From Costus lasius (taxonomy: Eukaryota > Streptophyta > Magnoliopsida > Zingiberales > Costaceae), in the NCBI GenBank assembly GCA_027563935.2, contig CM050450.1, forward strand, positions 7,733,957-7,797,956: a DNA stretch of 64,000 bases, written 5' to 3'. Shown here piece after piece: positions 20,440 through 32,622 of this stretch (position 1 is its first letter; every line of letters begins with the position of its first letter). The translations under genes were made by a program, and so were the position numbers. The notes under the pieces were generated by a model. It saw only the letters and a program-made list of their open reading frames with translations, did no database searches and was not told the DNA's origin.

Positions 20440-22366
20440 TGCAGGTAGCATTAGTTGAAAAGTTGGATCATTGCTTGCTCCATGGGTGTTTGAATTTGAC
20501 TAAATCAATCGGCAGATATCGAGCGCTTTCAAGACAGATGTTTATGTTCCTTGAAGGGCACAGAAAGACTCGGTAGAGATAGAACAGGTCAAATTTTAGT
20601 CATTACAGAGTCAAGAACGCAGTCCAGAATCCAGATACATTATCTTTTTATATTTTGTGGTCGAAAAGGGATGAAAACAAACAATTCCCATCTCTGCTTT
20701 AAAAAAATCCTGCAGTATCATATCCTGGTCGTCTATCACTTCAAAAATATAAATTTTAAAGCAAAGATCTCATAAGTATTGGTTTAAGATTAGTATATTA
20801 TGAGCGATGCCGTCCATCACTTGAAAATATCAATCTTAAAGTAAGAGATATGATCCCACAAAAAATCCTATGAGGTCCTTTTCCACAATCATTAGACAAA
20901 TATGCAGGTGCAGATAAGCTTGACCGAGTCCATCAAAATTTATTTTGATAGATGGTTGTTGTTGAGTTGTTATAGTTTTAAATTTTATTATAAAAGTTAT
21001 ATATTAATATTACACAAAATTTACTAAAAATATAAATTCCGCCGTTCATTACTAATTCGAATAAGAGTACTTTAATTATAAAATTTATCTATCTTCTCTG
21101 AATTCGATATAATATCCTCTAATATTTTTACTTGTTTTAATTTAAATGCATGCCAAGTGTATGTCTTATATTTTTGTAATTAAATAAAAATTTAAGTTTC
21201 TACTTAGAAAAATTAATTATACAAAATTTTTAATCAATGTATATCGATATCATAATATATATGATAGTTGTTGTCAATACTTGGCAATAATTGACCCGAC
21301 TCGCTAACTCGACCCGACTCAACGCAAAGTTAGGCAGGTTCGGGTTATAAACAAGTCAACCCGTTTATGATCTGAAAATAATCGGGTCGTGTCGAGTTGT
21401 AAACGGATTGACCCGCTTAACCCGATTACATTATATATTTATATATAAACAATTTAAATATAGGCTCACTTAACTTCCATTACTAGCTCATAAGCCTAAA
21501 TATTTTCTAATTATCCTTTAACTCAGATTTCAGCCCACACATAAGCCTAAAAATTTATTAATTTTAATAGAATTTTTATTAATTTATTATTTATATTTAA
21601 AATATAAATAATAAATGGGTTATTTGAATCGTTTCGGATTGACCCGATTATATTCAAATCGTGTTCGTGTTAGATAGTTTAACCAAATTAATTATATAAG
21701 TCATTTTTGAATTGACTTAATCGGATCATGAGTCATAGTTGACATGACCCGTTTATGATTAGCTGACTCGAATTGCCAAGTCTAATTGACATGCAGCTGT
21801 ACTAAATCCTATCTTGCGACCAATGATAATTATCCTTCTAATCTTGCGCCGTTTACTTTAATGATTTAGAATTCCAGCATTTCGAATAAGAATCTTGAAT
21901 TTTAGTATGAGAAAATTTCTGCTGGTCATCCAAGTAAATCACTGTTCGCTTTTATAATTTAGAATTATACACTGGCTCTGGCGATGTAGTGATGAACCAC
22001 ACACTTGCGTTCCTTGGCTGGCCATCTGCATTGCCAGAACCAGACATTTTGTTCAATCTTAATCCATATAACAAAATGTATCGTTGCAACTCGAAAGGAT
22101 TGTGCGTTGGGAAAGAGAACCATCAATTGCGTCCCTGATATCCACAGTTAATCCAAAGACGTATCAAGTGAATTTCAACGATCAACTTCAGCAACTCTTC
22201 AGCATTAAAAATTAATAGCACGCCTGCATGCATTCTCTTCACGGCAAAAGTTTGGGATTTCAATACTGTTAACATCAAAAACATTATGTCTATATCTGAA
22301 ACAACTCGCTGCTTAGAATGAGAGTACACTCTAATGTTACCAAAAGGATGAAACATGCATGAAGCT
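20440..22366. other. Intergenic, AT-rich, with one MITE
   Basis: It contains the distal promoter of LURP-one copy B (20440-20530), a repeat of CACTTGAAAATAT-type sequence near 20740-20840, the MITE at 21280-21780, and the 3' UTR region of the Sec61-beta gene (up to 22366). No further gene is seen. Confidence 0.4.
21280..21780. mobile_element. MITE with CTTGGCAAT ends (about 500 bp)
   Basis: CTTGGCAAT at the left is mirrored by ATTGCCAAG at 21772-21780, and multiple ACCCGACTC/CGGGTT motifs face each other along the arms. This GACCCG-rich pattern is a widespread plant MITE type. A clear target duplication is not visible. A partial relative may lie near 29755-29900. Confidence 0.55.
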
Positions 22367-22609
22367 CTACTGACGAACAACGTAGAGCTTGCCAACAACA
22401 TGCAAAAGAGCAACAACAGCAATAAATCCAATACTCATAAAGAGAACAGTATTTGGAGACATTCTGGCCCCAGCAGCATCATCAGTGTAGAACTGGAGCA
22501 TCTTACTTGCACCTCCGCCTGTGGCAGCACCACCAGCTCCTCTGCGCCTGCGCAAACTGGCAGCTGCTGCAGCGGTACCTCTGCTTGGAGCTCCAGCATT
22601 AGCAACCAT
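22367..22609 (-). CDS. SEC61B: Protein transport protein Sec61 subunit beta
   Basis: An 80-residue intact frame, the normal plant length. The N-terminal [18 protein letters not shown] and arginine cluster, the glycine-rich linker, MLQFYTDDA, and the tail-anchor helix ([19 protein letters not shown], residues about 52-72) with HVVGKLY are classic for the family. The protein is the small tail-anchored subunit of the ER Sec61 translocon, through which nascent proteins enter the ER. An upstream in-frame ATG would add 14 residues but lies across a splice acceptor, so I start at 22609. A leader intron is inferred. Confidence 0.93.
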   Translation of the reverse strand: MVANAGAPSRGTAAAAASLRRRRGAGGAATGGGASKMLQFYTDDAAGARMSPNTVLFMSIGFIAVVALLHVVGKLYVVRQ

Positions 22610-22614
22610 TTTGA

Positions 22615-24072
22615 CTGCCAAATTTGGGAAAAAAACATACATGAATTCCAAAGAAAAATTCGTTTTTTCAGTATGGTTCAGAACAATGGGAAAGAGCCAA
22701 AGCAGTGGAATTCATTTTGCTCATGCATTGATGCATATAACACATACAGCAAGTGGGATCAATCGTGGCAGAAGCCAGATGCTTTGAGTACATAAGAGGA
22801 ACTAACCAACTACAAAGACTACAACTACGGGGAACAAATAGAGTGGGAAAATATATGCTCAAGAGCAGAATGAACAAATAAAATCCAGTGGCTTCTCTAA
22901 TACGATTATGATACTACGATAAAAAAAAAATTATTGTCTATGCAAAAAACAAACCTTAAATTACTAAGCTTGAGAAACCTAACAAATTTTATAATTGAAA
23001 AAAGAGGGAAAAAATGAGCAACTGGAGGGCAGTGACAATTCAAAAATAAGTAAATTAATGTTTTTCACACACTCGAAAACAAAATTGAATAAAAAATATA
23101 CGACAATCGAGTGGAGGTTAATGACTGGTTAATTAAGATTTTCTTCTAAAAGAAGTGGTAATTATTAGTGTCACATCCACTGCCAGAGGATAGTGAGTCT
23201 AAGTTTAATAATAAAAGTTTTTGCAGTGAATTAATTCTTCTGATAATTCTCCACATAAAAATATCCCAAACTGAGTCCAGGATTCATCGATTTTTTTAAA
23301 ATGGAAAATAACTAGAAATACGAAAAATACACCCGAAGCAAGGAAAGAAAGCCACATAATCAAAATACATCTTAAAGATTATATTGTTACATTGAGTTGC
23401 AGTTACATACTGAGAGCTGAAGTATAGCTATTGTTTTAAACAGGAATTGATACATCAAAGATGTAAAATTGTTTAAATCCCACGTCAAAAGAAAAGATAC
23501 AGTGCGTGAGTCTCAAATCCATGAAAAAGGTAAGCAGTTTACGGCCATTGGACAGATAAATTGATGGGTCAGGCAGGATAAACAAGCACCAGTGAAGAGC
23601 GCAGATAAGTTTTCAAAAGCCACCAAATAGGTTAAATACATAATTCATCCCAGATATTTATTAATCAGTCATCGAGTAAACCATGAATTTCTGTCAAATT
23701 ACACACTTGATTGGAATGCTCAATATCATGATTGTTTCTTACAATGCAGGTGCAGATCAAGCTCCAAAAGATATTGTCGGAAAATAAATTACGATTTAAA
23801 AGTGACAGGAGAACTGGATTATCACCAGATCAAAACAGACCAAAGCCCAGGTGACAATCCGGATGTAAATTTTAGACATAAATCAGGGAATAGAAAGTTA
23901 TCAGAGATGGAACAATTCAGTCTCATGTATCAAATCAATCCCAAAGGCAGAGATCTTAGCGATCAATTTTCAGATCTCTTCTACTTGCCTCCTCCACAAG
24001 GGGGAACCAATTAAAGTGGGGAGACTAAGAATTCCGCGAGGTGATTCAGGAGTCCGGGAATCAAGACCATAC
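22615..24072 (-). other. Probable 5'-UTR intron of Sec61-beta gene
   Basis: On the minus strand ACAAAG|GTATGG at 24073 is a strong donor directly after a leader-like sequence. A matching acceptor, TTTGGCAG, lies five bases before the ATG. The intervening 1.46 kb is AT-rich and has no gene on either strand. Splicing is inferred. Confidence 0.55.
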
Positions 24073-24098
24073 CTTTGTTCGTTTGACAGGCTAGAAAG

Positions 24099-24283
24099 CT
24101 AGGGTTTCCAAGGAGAATGCCACGCAAGGGAAAGTCCGCCGGGAAGGCCGGATCTCGGTTGGTATTAAAATTCAGAATTGCGCGTTTCCTTGACCTTTTA
24201 TCCATCTGTCAAGCGTCACGTGCTGTCTCCGTGAAGCATCCTAGAGGCTCACAAATGGGCCAGGCCAAGGTGCTGAAGGCCCA
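24099..24283 (-). promoter_or_regulatory. Telo-box and site II motifs of Sec61-beta promoter
   Basis: AAACCCTAG (minus strand, 24099-24107) sits in the presumed leader, and TGGGCC (24256-24261) and GGCCCA (24278-24283) lie just upstream. This combination is known in promoters of translation- and growth-related plant genes, fitting a housekeeping translocon subunit. Confidence 0.45.
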
Positions 24284-24416
24284 TCTAAATGCAGATTGGA
24301 TATAATTAACTGGAATAAAAGTTGTATGCGGAGGGAGAAATTATTTAGGAATCTGTGGGCTTCCTAATTTTTTAGGAAGCCTAACCGTTCATCCACTATG
24401 TGCCTCAATCTTAAAA

Positions 24417-24512
24417 CACTAATATTAATATTAGTATTAAAATTAATATTAATATTAATATTAAAATTAGTATTAATATTAATATTAACATTAATATTAT
24501 TATTAGTATTAG
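24417..24512. repeat. (ATTAAT)n-type low-complexity tract
   Basis: Almost entirely ATTAAT/ATTAATATT units. Confidence 0.85.
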
Positions 24513-24637
24513 AGTTTTAACCTCGTGATCCCCACTAATAAGGATCCACGATCAAATATGCGGCTTCCGAAAATTTTAAGAATATGTGAATTCCTAGAAA
24601 ACGCGCCCTATGTAAAGCCATCGCATGGCCCATTGAT

Positions 24638-24845
24638 CGTTGAAATCATTTTTAAGCGTGTTGGGATGAGTGTATATTCAAGAGTTAGCTGAAAGAAAGA
24701 CTTTAGACACTTATCCCAACAGTGCGTGGCCCATCGATCGTTGAAATCATTTTTAAGCGTGTTGGGATGAGTGTCTAAAGTCTTTCTTTCTGCTAACTCT
24801 TGAATATACACTCATCTCAACACGCTTAAAAATGATTTCAACGAT
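24638..24845. repeat. Near-perfect inverted repeat (73-bp arms)
   Basis: The left arm (24638-24712) and the reverse complement of the right arm (24770-24845) agree over about 73 bases with two mismatches. A third, direct copy of GTTGAAATCATTTTTAAGCG lies in the loop at about 24738. The arms also contain a smaller nested palindrome (TGTTGGGATGAGTGT against ACACTTATCCCAACA). There is no coding sequence. It may be a small foldback element or a locus producing hairpin RNA. Confidence 0.7.
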
Positions 24846-25391
24846 GGATGAGGCTACAAAACATGCTTTTGGAATCAAATTTAAATTAAATTATAATAAT
24901 ATATAGATGATGACTTGATAAGTAGACAAAATAATTATATTTGTATATTTGTTTAAAACCTTTTTGACGTGGGCAATATTTATCGATTAGCTTTATTTAA
25001 CACGCACTCAAAGGCAACGCCCACTGGGCCACTCATTGCAAGATAAAAGTGTGGGACCCTCGACAGTAGCATAGTTTGGTGGGACCGTTGATATGAGTCA
25101 CCCGGTCCCGTCCCCAGCTGCCAGTCTCCATCAACCTCGTTCGGAGAAACTTCTTGGCCTCGCTGGTAACAAGACGGCATTCCGGGGGAATAGGGCCATA
25201 GGGGTGGGAAGAGGCCGGCTTTGACATTATGAACCTGGAATCTCTTCGTCCGTTGACTTTATCTTTTCAAGTCGGCGCCCTCCCTCGGCCGTTTCTTCCG
25301 CTCCGAGTCCTCCCGCCTGGTTGGTGATCCCAACCTAGATGAAGCAGGGTCACATTCTCCGACATCCTCGATCTTATTATGCCCTTTTCAG
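24846..25391. other. Upstream region of first PLAC8 gene
   Basis: AT-rich to about 25010, then mixed sequence. The leader exon of the PLAC8 gene probably lies near 25250-25391 and ends TTTTCAG|GTAGTT. No gene on the other strand is recognised. Confidence 0.4.
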
Positions 25392-25737
25392 GTAGTTACT
25401 TGTACTTTGCCTGCCGTATGATCTTTCCTCTCATTTTTCCTCCTTCCGTGATGTTGAGAGTCTCCGATTGAAATTTCTAGTGTATATTTTTTTGTTGGGT
25501 TAATTGATTGATACTTCTCGAGCAAAATCTCCTTAACTTTCATGATTTGATATCTGAAAAATCCTTTATCAAAATTCTTTTCATAGATTCTTGGAAACTG
25601 AAACTACAAATTGGAGAGAGCGAGTGTTCCGTGTGATTTCTTTACGCATGTATGAAATTAGTAGCCCCAGAACTAAATTTCTAATTCAAAAGTTATATTA
25701 TTCATCTGAATCTTAGTTGTATAACTGGTTTTTGCAG
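25392..25737 (+). other. Probable 5'-UTR intron of first PLAC8 gene
   Basis: Donor CAG|GTAGTT and acceptor TTTTTGCAG|GAGATC bound a 346-base T-rich interval about 110 bases above the ATG. Inferred from splice signals only; the sister gene has the same arrangement. Confidence 0.5.
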
Positions 25738-25848
25738 GAGATCTTGTGTACAGAGTGAACATTTAAGTGTGTGTTCTTCGACATTGTTCTGCAATACGAA
25801 TTTTTGCTAACAGTGGCCCACCAGGTGGTCTTTCCATAATTGCAAATA

Positions 25849-27519
25849 ATGCAATCAGATGGGAATGAAGCTGCCATGGAAATGGCTCCTTCAGTCCAGC
25901 TGCATCAGGATCCTGATAGACACGAGCATGTTGAAAACGACAGCTTAATTCACTCATTTCAGACAGAAGAACTAGGTTCAACAAGGCAAAGAATGCAATT
26001 TGTTGATTCTTTGAAAGCTATCTCCTTCAGGGAGTGGTTTAAGAAATTCAGACTATTTTCCCCTTCGAGAGTATTCTCTCACACCGTTGAAGAAAGAGAG
26101 GAAATCTCACTTTCAGTCTCTTCTCAGATCGATTCACAACCCCGCTTTGACATCAGATTTCTAAGGACAATCAACTGGTCCTCTCTTTCTAGTATTGTCA
26201 AGGAATGGATTGAACATCCAAAGAATGCAGCTCTTCTTATTTGGTTAATTTGTGTGTCCGTCTCTAGCGTGATGCTGGGATTGCTTTTGCTTGGTTTACT
26301 CGATGATGCATTCCCCACAAAAGACGCAAGAAACCATTGGATTGAGATCAACAACCAAGTGCTGAATGCTCTTTTCACCCTAATGAGCTTGTACCAGCAC
26401 CCAAATTTGTTCCACCACCTTTTTATTCTATGTAGATGGAGAATGGAAGACATCACGGATCTTCGAAAAGTTTATAGCAAGAACGGAGCCTATCGGCCTC
26501 ATGAGTGGGTTCACATGATGGTAGTTGTGCTCCTCCTACATGTCACTTGCTTTGCCCAATATATTTCATGCGGTCTATACTGGGGATATACCAGTGAAAA
26601 AAGACCTGAATTTGCTGAAATTTTCTTCTTCGCTCTTGGATTTGCAGCACCAGTATTCGCTGGAGCTTATTCTGTTTATAGTCCACTAGGAAGGGATTAT
26701 GACATTCAGATTGAGTTGGATGAAGAATCACAGTTCCCTAATCATGAGCAATCCAGAATCAAGGTTGGCATGAAGTTATATAAGCTAAGGGCTCTAGAGA
26801 GCAAACCAAAGTGGTCAGGTGGGTTGTTTGATTGCCTGGATGACATCCCTGTCTTTGGCCTTTCTTTCTTCTGCACCTTCTGTGTCTTCGGATGGAACAT
26901 GGAAAGGCTTGGTTTTGGGAACATGTATGTCCATGTGGTTACATTTCTTCTCCTGTGCTTTGCTCCTTTCTTGATCTTTAACATCTCTGCCATAAACATT
27001 GACGACTCAATCATAGGAGATATGGTGGGGAATGCAGGCATTGTGCTCTGTGTATTTGGCCTGCTATATGGTGGTTTCTGGAGAATCCAGATGAGGAAAA
27101 GGTTCAAATTTCCCGGCAATGACCTTTGTTGCTCATCTGAGTCATTCACCGATTATGTTCAGTGGCTGTTCTGTTGGTCTTGTTCTCTGGCTCAGGAGGT
27201 GCGCACCGGAAACTTTTATGAAGTAGAGGATGATAGCCTTTACAGGAAGCATATGGATAACAGTGAGGACAAGCATCCATTTCTGTATCCTCTGCCTCAC
27301 GAGAGAGATTTCAATTCGCTCGAAAAATTGCAGTATGATTCGCAGCTCCTACTCTCTCATGCAGCTAAAGTGCCACCACCCTTGACAACAAATCAAATGA
27401 AGAGTCATGAAAATCTATCTTATGACAATAGAGAAGTGATTTCGAAACCATATTTTGGGGGCAATTTGAAACCCCCTGTGCAACAGCTGATATTATCAGA
27501 AACTCTACGGGATAATTAG
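25849..27519 (+). CDS. PLAC8-family membrane protein, long plant type (copy 1)
   Basis: A single-exon 556-residue protein; the ATG at 25849 follows non-ATG codons. The N-terminal 110 residues are polar. Hydrophobic segments follow at about 130-155 (AALLIWLICVSVSSVMLGLL), 225-250, 262-285, 340-360, 365-390 and 400-418. The Cys-rich PLAC8 region includes FDCLDD, FFCTFCVFGWNMERLGFGNMY, GGFWRIQMRKRF, LCCSSES and WLFCWSCSLAQEVRTGNFY. Long PLAC8 proteins of about 550 residues occur across land plants and are uncharacterised. Shorter relatives include FWL/CNR organ-size and PCR metal-resistance proteins, so plasma-membrane localisation is likely but the function is unknown. It is tandem with the gene at 33999. 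Confidence 0.9.
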   Translation: MQSDGNEAAMEMAPSVQLHQDPDRHEHVENDSLIHSFQTEELGSTRQRMQFVDSLKAISFREWFKKFRLFSPSRVFSHTVEEREEISLSVSSQIDSQPRFDIRFLRTINWSSLSSIVKEWIEHPKNAALLIWLICVSVSSVMLGLLLLGLLDDAFPTKDARNHWIEINNQVLNALFTLMSLYQHPNLFHHLFILCRWRMEDITDLRKVYSKNGAYRPHEWVHMMVVVLLLHVTCFAQYISCGLYWGYTSEKRPEFAEIFFFALGFAAPVFAGAYSVYSPLGRDYDIQIELDEESQFPNHEQSRIKVGMKLYKLRALESKPKWSGGLFDCLDDIPVFGLSFFCTFCVFGWNMERLGFGNMYVHVVTFLLLCFAPFLIFNISAINIDDSIIGDMVGNAGIVLCVFGLLYGGFWRIQMRKRFKFPGNDLCCSSESFTDYVQWLFCWSCSLAQEVRTGNFYEVEDDSLYRKHMDNSEDKHPFLYPLPHERDFNSLEKLQYDSQLLLSHAAKVPPPLTTNQMKSHENLSYDNREVISKPYFGGNLKPPVQQLILSETLRDN

Positions 27520-30500
27520 TTACACGATTTTTCAAACTTCAGTGAACAAAATACTAGTGTGCAGGTACCACTTAAAATTTAATGGTTAGATTTTAGATAG
27601 AGCCAGAATTGCATCAGCTCTTCATCTTCATTTTTTTCTATGTGGTAATTTTCTCTAATTGTGATGATATTATTCACAGAGAACTTTTGAATTATTTGAA
27701 GAAAATTGCTTGGAAATGATTTATATCAATCAATGGATATCAATTGGTATGAACTTGACATACAAACTAAATATTTTGGTTCTTTCAAGGCCTGTCTTGT
27801 AATCCACAAGAACTTCATTACAAATGTGCATGAATGAGATTCAAGATAGGAACAAGATTAAACTAGGTCAGGAAGCTTTGCAGTATCTGTATTCTACTGC
27901 TGATTTTTCTTGTCGACAAGCAACATTTACATCCCAGTTTAGTCCTTAGGAAAGTACTGAAACTTATTAATACAAGAAAACCACTTATAGCCAAGTGAAT
28001 CTACCCTACTTAGGCTGTGTTTCCTTGGAAGGAATCCAAATGAAAAGAAGGAAAAAGATTCTTTTCTTCTAAGGAAACACAGCCTAATGACACCCGAAAC
28101 ACTTGTGATGCATTTGGGTTACTGCTGAAAATATGCATTGGATCTAACTTTCTTGACATCTTTAGAATCAAATTCCGGAGTAGTGATAATATTTAATTGG
28201 CACTTATTTATTTTTATGTTTTATATTTATTTCAGCAATTTGTATTTAAGACATTCGCAAAACAGTTAGGTAAACGCTGAAACTATGCATCCATTGAACT
28301 ATCCCAACATCTTTGAAAATGGTTAATTTACATTGATATTTGAACTTGGTATCCTCAATATATTACAGTACTGAACATTAGGCCATGCTCGCTGTAGAAC
28401 TTTGTGCCAAACAACCCAATAAAAATTGTTAGTGTATCAGTAGGAATGATTCAAAAGATAAAATAATAATTGTTAATTATTATGGTAAGCCACTAAGCCT
28501 TCTGTTCAGGCTGTATAAATCAAGTCATTGAATCTGCACAAACTAATCTACCTTGTCAAAACAAAATGTCTGCTTAGTCACAAATAAGTAGTATCATTAA
28601 GCTCAAATAATACCAAAACCACTTTTTTTTGTTTTATTATGTACAAAGTATACCGAGAATAGAGGTCTTTTACTTGTAAAAGTTATAAGCATATCCGTGC
28701 TTCACACTGTATGCAAATTGTCAAAGAAATTCAGTGAAAAAGTGATTTAGTTTTCATACTGCTTTATAGATTCATGATACTCAGTAGCGTGAAGAATGGC
28801 AAAATCATTGGTTCATTTGACCTTGAAGTAGCTCCTATGATGAGAAAGAAACTTCAAAATGTTTTTGCAATAGCTCATCGGATTGTGAAAACACATCAAG
28901 GAAACACTGAAAAGAAACTATATTCCGCAATTTGCAATCTGTACACAATCCAGATTAGGGCACAACCATGATGTGGGGAAATCTCTTATTACCCAGTATC
29001 CTTTCTCCTTGTACCCCAAATGTCTTCTTATCTCACCAGAGTGTTTCTCCAGAGCTATGCAAGAGATTTTGACAAAATTTCTAGCTGGAGAATTGAAGAT
29101 AAACTGGTGAACACTATCTTCCTCATTGGATTGTGAAAAGAAATTATATTCGCAATTTGCAAAATGAAATTGGTAAATATTCAGTGTTATCCGAAGGTAT
29201 AATACTTTCGAGGACATATTTTCATCATAAGTGCATAATAGATTCCAGCATTGAAATTCCAGAACACCTATAATCGTTTTACACTATGTTTTCCTGTAGA
29301 AAAAGAAATGGGGAGGGAGGGTACTGGAAGGAAGAAATGGTAAGGGAGGGAATTAAAAAGTATGGTTCTATTTCTCCTAATCGTTTAACACTATGTTTTG
29401 CCTCTTGCTGCTGCAACAAGTATGGTTCTACTTCTCCTAATTGTGATCATGCATTTGTATTGTTGAAAAGATAAAATCATTCAGCATTTGTCAGTGAAAA
29501 AAATAAGTACTTAATTGATGCCAGCTTAGAAATTATTCCCTTAGTTGCAATGGTGCCTATCATACATACATATGTAGGCGAAGTATAATATCTCAATTTA
29601 GTCACAAATGGAAAATAAGATAAAAGAAAACGTGATATATAAGGTTCAATGAACTTACTATTATTAACTTAGGTTTCAACATTTTAAATTAGGTCATATT
29701 GTTATTTGGGTCATCAAGTTAATAAGTCAATTTATTTATTATGTGGTATTAGAACAAACTTGCCAACACGACGCGATACGAGATTTAGCGCACCATAAAT
29801 GGGCTGACACGCTTATGACATAAAACACGATTAGTCTAATCTAAACTTACGAAATCTTATGTTTTATTGTGTTGACATATCGTGTCATATTTTGTCAGTG
29901 CTATCTATCAATATATTTAAAATCCTACCAATTAACTTTAGGTGAAAGGACAATTCTTTAACGCTCATGATTAAATCATGATTGCAATCATGAAAATATA
30001 TAAACCAAATTTATTTTGTGTTACAAAAGAACCGACGTATAAATTAGAGTAAACCCCACAAGTAGTGTTAATTTGAATCGTATATGATTAAATAATTAGT
30101 GCTAATTTAATTGTTATAAAAAAATTATTCATAGACAATAATAAAATCCTAGTGAAGTTCTCAAGGGGGACTCTCCCATCGGTCCACTAGATTCACCAGA
30201 TTTGGTTTTGTTAGTTGGGGCGATAGATGTCAACGTTATCAAGGTCAATGCACCATCCTATACTTCCTCCCTTTTGACCACAGGTGGCTGCTTTATATAT
30301 ATCACATTAATAAGGCAAGCCCAAACTTGACTTTCGCCAAACCGTCCAGTCAAGAAAACTAAAATAAATTTTAATAATTCAACGCAGAGTATGTCAAAAG
30401 TTATTTGAACAGCAAATCATAAGCTAACATAAATTCAGTAATTTGACCAATTCCGTGCACCTTACAATAATATATACAGTGAATAGAATAGACTCTATTT

Positions 30501-32200
30501 ATTTAATTAGATGTAGCACTTTGACTGCCATATATCTATCTTAATCTAGATCGCTTGAGTTAATCAAACAAATTTGAATGATGGCCGCGGAGCCTGGCAT
30601 TTGGGCACAACAGTGTGACGCTGACTTGAACGAAGTCGTCTTCAAGCAGGTTGGCAGTAATTGCACCACAGCAGTGGTTTGAATTTGGAGCAGCAGAAAG
30701 TCAATCCAATTTATGAAGCAACACATATATTTCCGTGGAGTTTATACTTTTATTTTTCTTCAAGCCTCCCAATAAATGCGGGGAACTCCAATCCAAATTG
30801 ACTTTAAAAAGAGCTTTTCTGGAGTGAAGCTCACGGTGCCAAAGTTAATAGCGTGTATTTAGGGAAAAGGAAAAAACTGTGTTTTTTTAAGAGGAAGACC
30901 TTATTTCACTTTCAGTTTAATTTCTACCCAGGGATTATTATGGAAGACTTTTATAGTGTGTTTTCTTGGTCTGTTTCTTTGGAAGAAAAAATAAAGAACA
31001 AAAATAGAAAGATGAGTTTTCAGTTATTTTCTTAGATAGAAGAAAAAATTTGAATGAAAAAATAGATGAAAAAATTTATAATTTTTCTTTCAAAATTAAT
31101 TCATTTAAATCGAACGAAAAAGTTAGAAAAAACATAATATCAATTTGTCTGATTTTTTAAATTAATTTTTTTTCTTTTTTTAAAAAAAATAAAACGATGA
31201 ATTTTTTTTATAATTTTTTTCTATAATAATTTTTTATTTTTTACTGTTTTCTTTCTCTCCAAGAGAAGAGAGTGTATGTGTTGTATTGACTCCACTCATT
31301 TATGAGATAGATAAGAAGAGCAACTATTAAGATGAAGTATCAACTACTAGAAAAGAATATGTCAATACAGCGATCGATGCTAACCCTGAGAGAGATTTTA
31401 ATTAATACGGTAGAAAAAGTAGGTACATCTTAAATATGCAATAAATTTGATTTCACAAACACACATCTGTCGCTCGAGACATCCAGCGGTTCCGGTCCTT
31501 TTTCTGGAACAGTTAGGAAGCCAGACCGTATGATTTAAATTTAAATAAGATATTTGTCGAAAAAAATTACTAACTTCTCTAATTAATTTGATGGGTTAGT
31601 CATGCATAAGCTAGAACTATTCTAAATTAATGCGTGATTATTATAAGTCGTCGGACATTAACATATAGCAGTTTCAACTATTTTAAAATTAATTCTGATT
31701 TAATATAAATCGTGTGTATTTAGTCTGATTTAAGAGCTTCGATTTTTTTTCTTAATACACATTTTAATGTACCATTGTAAGTTTTTTTATTTACTTGTAT
31801 TTTATCAGTTTTAATTTATAAAAGTTAGGAAATAATAAAAATCTTAAGTTAAGTATTTATTTTTTGTTTAAATAGAATTCTAAATAAGTCAACCATTCTT
31901 CTAGAAGAGAATCACTTTTTTCCCTTCAATAAAAAACTTTGTTCAAATTTTTACTGCTTTGATCAAACCGTTGACTCAAAAGTTGTAACCCATAGGAGAC
32001 GGCAGGCGTGTTTGGCCATTTCTTCCTCTAAAGTAAACGAGAATGTATTACTGACTCCTCCGCCCGTCAGAGTCAACGGTCAGACGCATTACTTGACTGC
32101 AGCCAGCTCTTCGTAATTTTATACTAATACAACGACCGAAAAATTTTGTCAATGGAAAATCACGAATCCTCCTCGAAGCATTTTGCCATTGCCCATACGC
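27520..32200. other. Intergenic region between the PLAC8 genes
   Basis: AT-rich with many short frames and no recognised domain. It holds the 3' UTR of copy 1 (to about 27900), a 72-bp MITE (28013-28084), a duplicated AAGTATGGTTCTA(T/C)TTCTCCTAAT segment (29356 and 29417), and a possible CTTGCCAA-type MITE remnant (29755-29900). Confidence 0.4.
28013..28084. mobile_element. 72-bp miniature inverted-repeat element
   Basis: Perfect 14-bp ends, GGCTGTGTTTCCTT and AAGGAAACACAGCC, inside TTA...TAA. The ends differ from those of the 768-bp element at 41170 by one base, so it is probably an extreme deletion derivative of that family. Confidence 0.65.
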
Positions 32201-32622
32201 TGAGGACTATTTAGCTCCTGCCTCTCTTTCCGTCCCATTCCTATTTTATTCTTTGTGCAGTCTGCTGACATGCGCTCGTTTACTAACTAGAGAAAAACTA
32301 TGGGAAAGGCGAAGGAGAAAGGTACTGATGCGTTTGTTTGCCTCCTTTTTCTGTTCCTAATCCAACCAGCTTCATAGGGTTTCAGAGTTGGTTCGCACTT
32401 GAGAGAAGACAGCGGCAGAAATCTCTCTAGTTTTCTTTCTCTTATGCCACATTTTCCCTCCCTGGTGTGCTTAGTGAGAATCGCTGGTTTATATTGTTGC
32501 AGAGCAGTGAAACACAAAGGGGGTTGAAGGAGAAGAGGGAAAGCTGAAGGGAGTTCTTGATCCCTCCGCCGGAAGATTTGAGACGTTTCTGCCCTCTTCT
32601 TCAGGGATTGTTGCTTCTAAAG
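32201..32622 (+). promoter_or_regulatory. Promoter and leader exon of second PLAC8 gene
   Basis: GC content rises at 32210-32620 and the segment ends in TTCTAAAG|GTATTT, a good donor. The transcription start is not clear. Inferred from the leader intron and by analogy with copy 1. Confidence 0.35.

Noticed and set aside
24638..24845. MicroRNA precursor interpretation of the hairpin
   Set aside because: Long, almost perfect pairing and nested repeats fit an inverted duplication or transposon better than a plant miRNA precursor; no small-RNA evidence is available.
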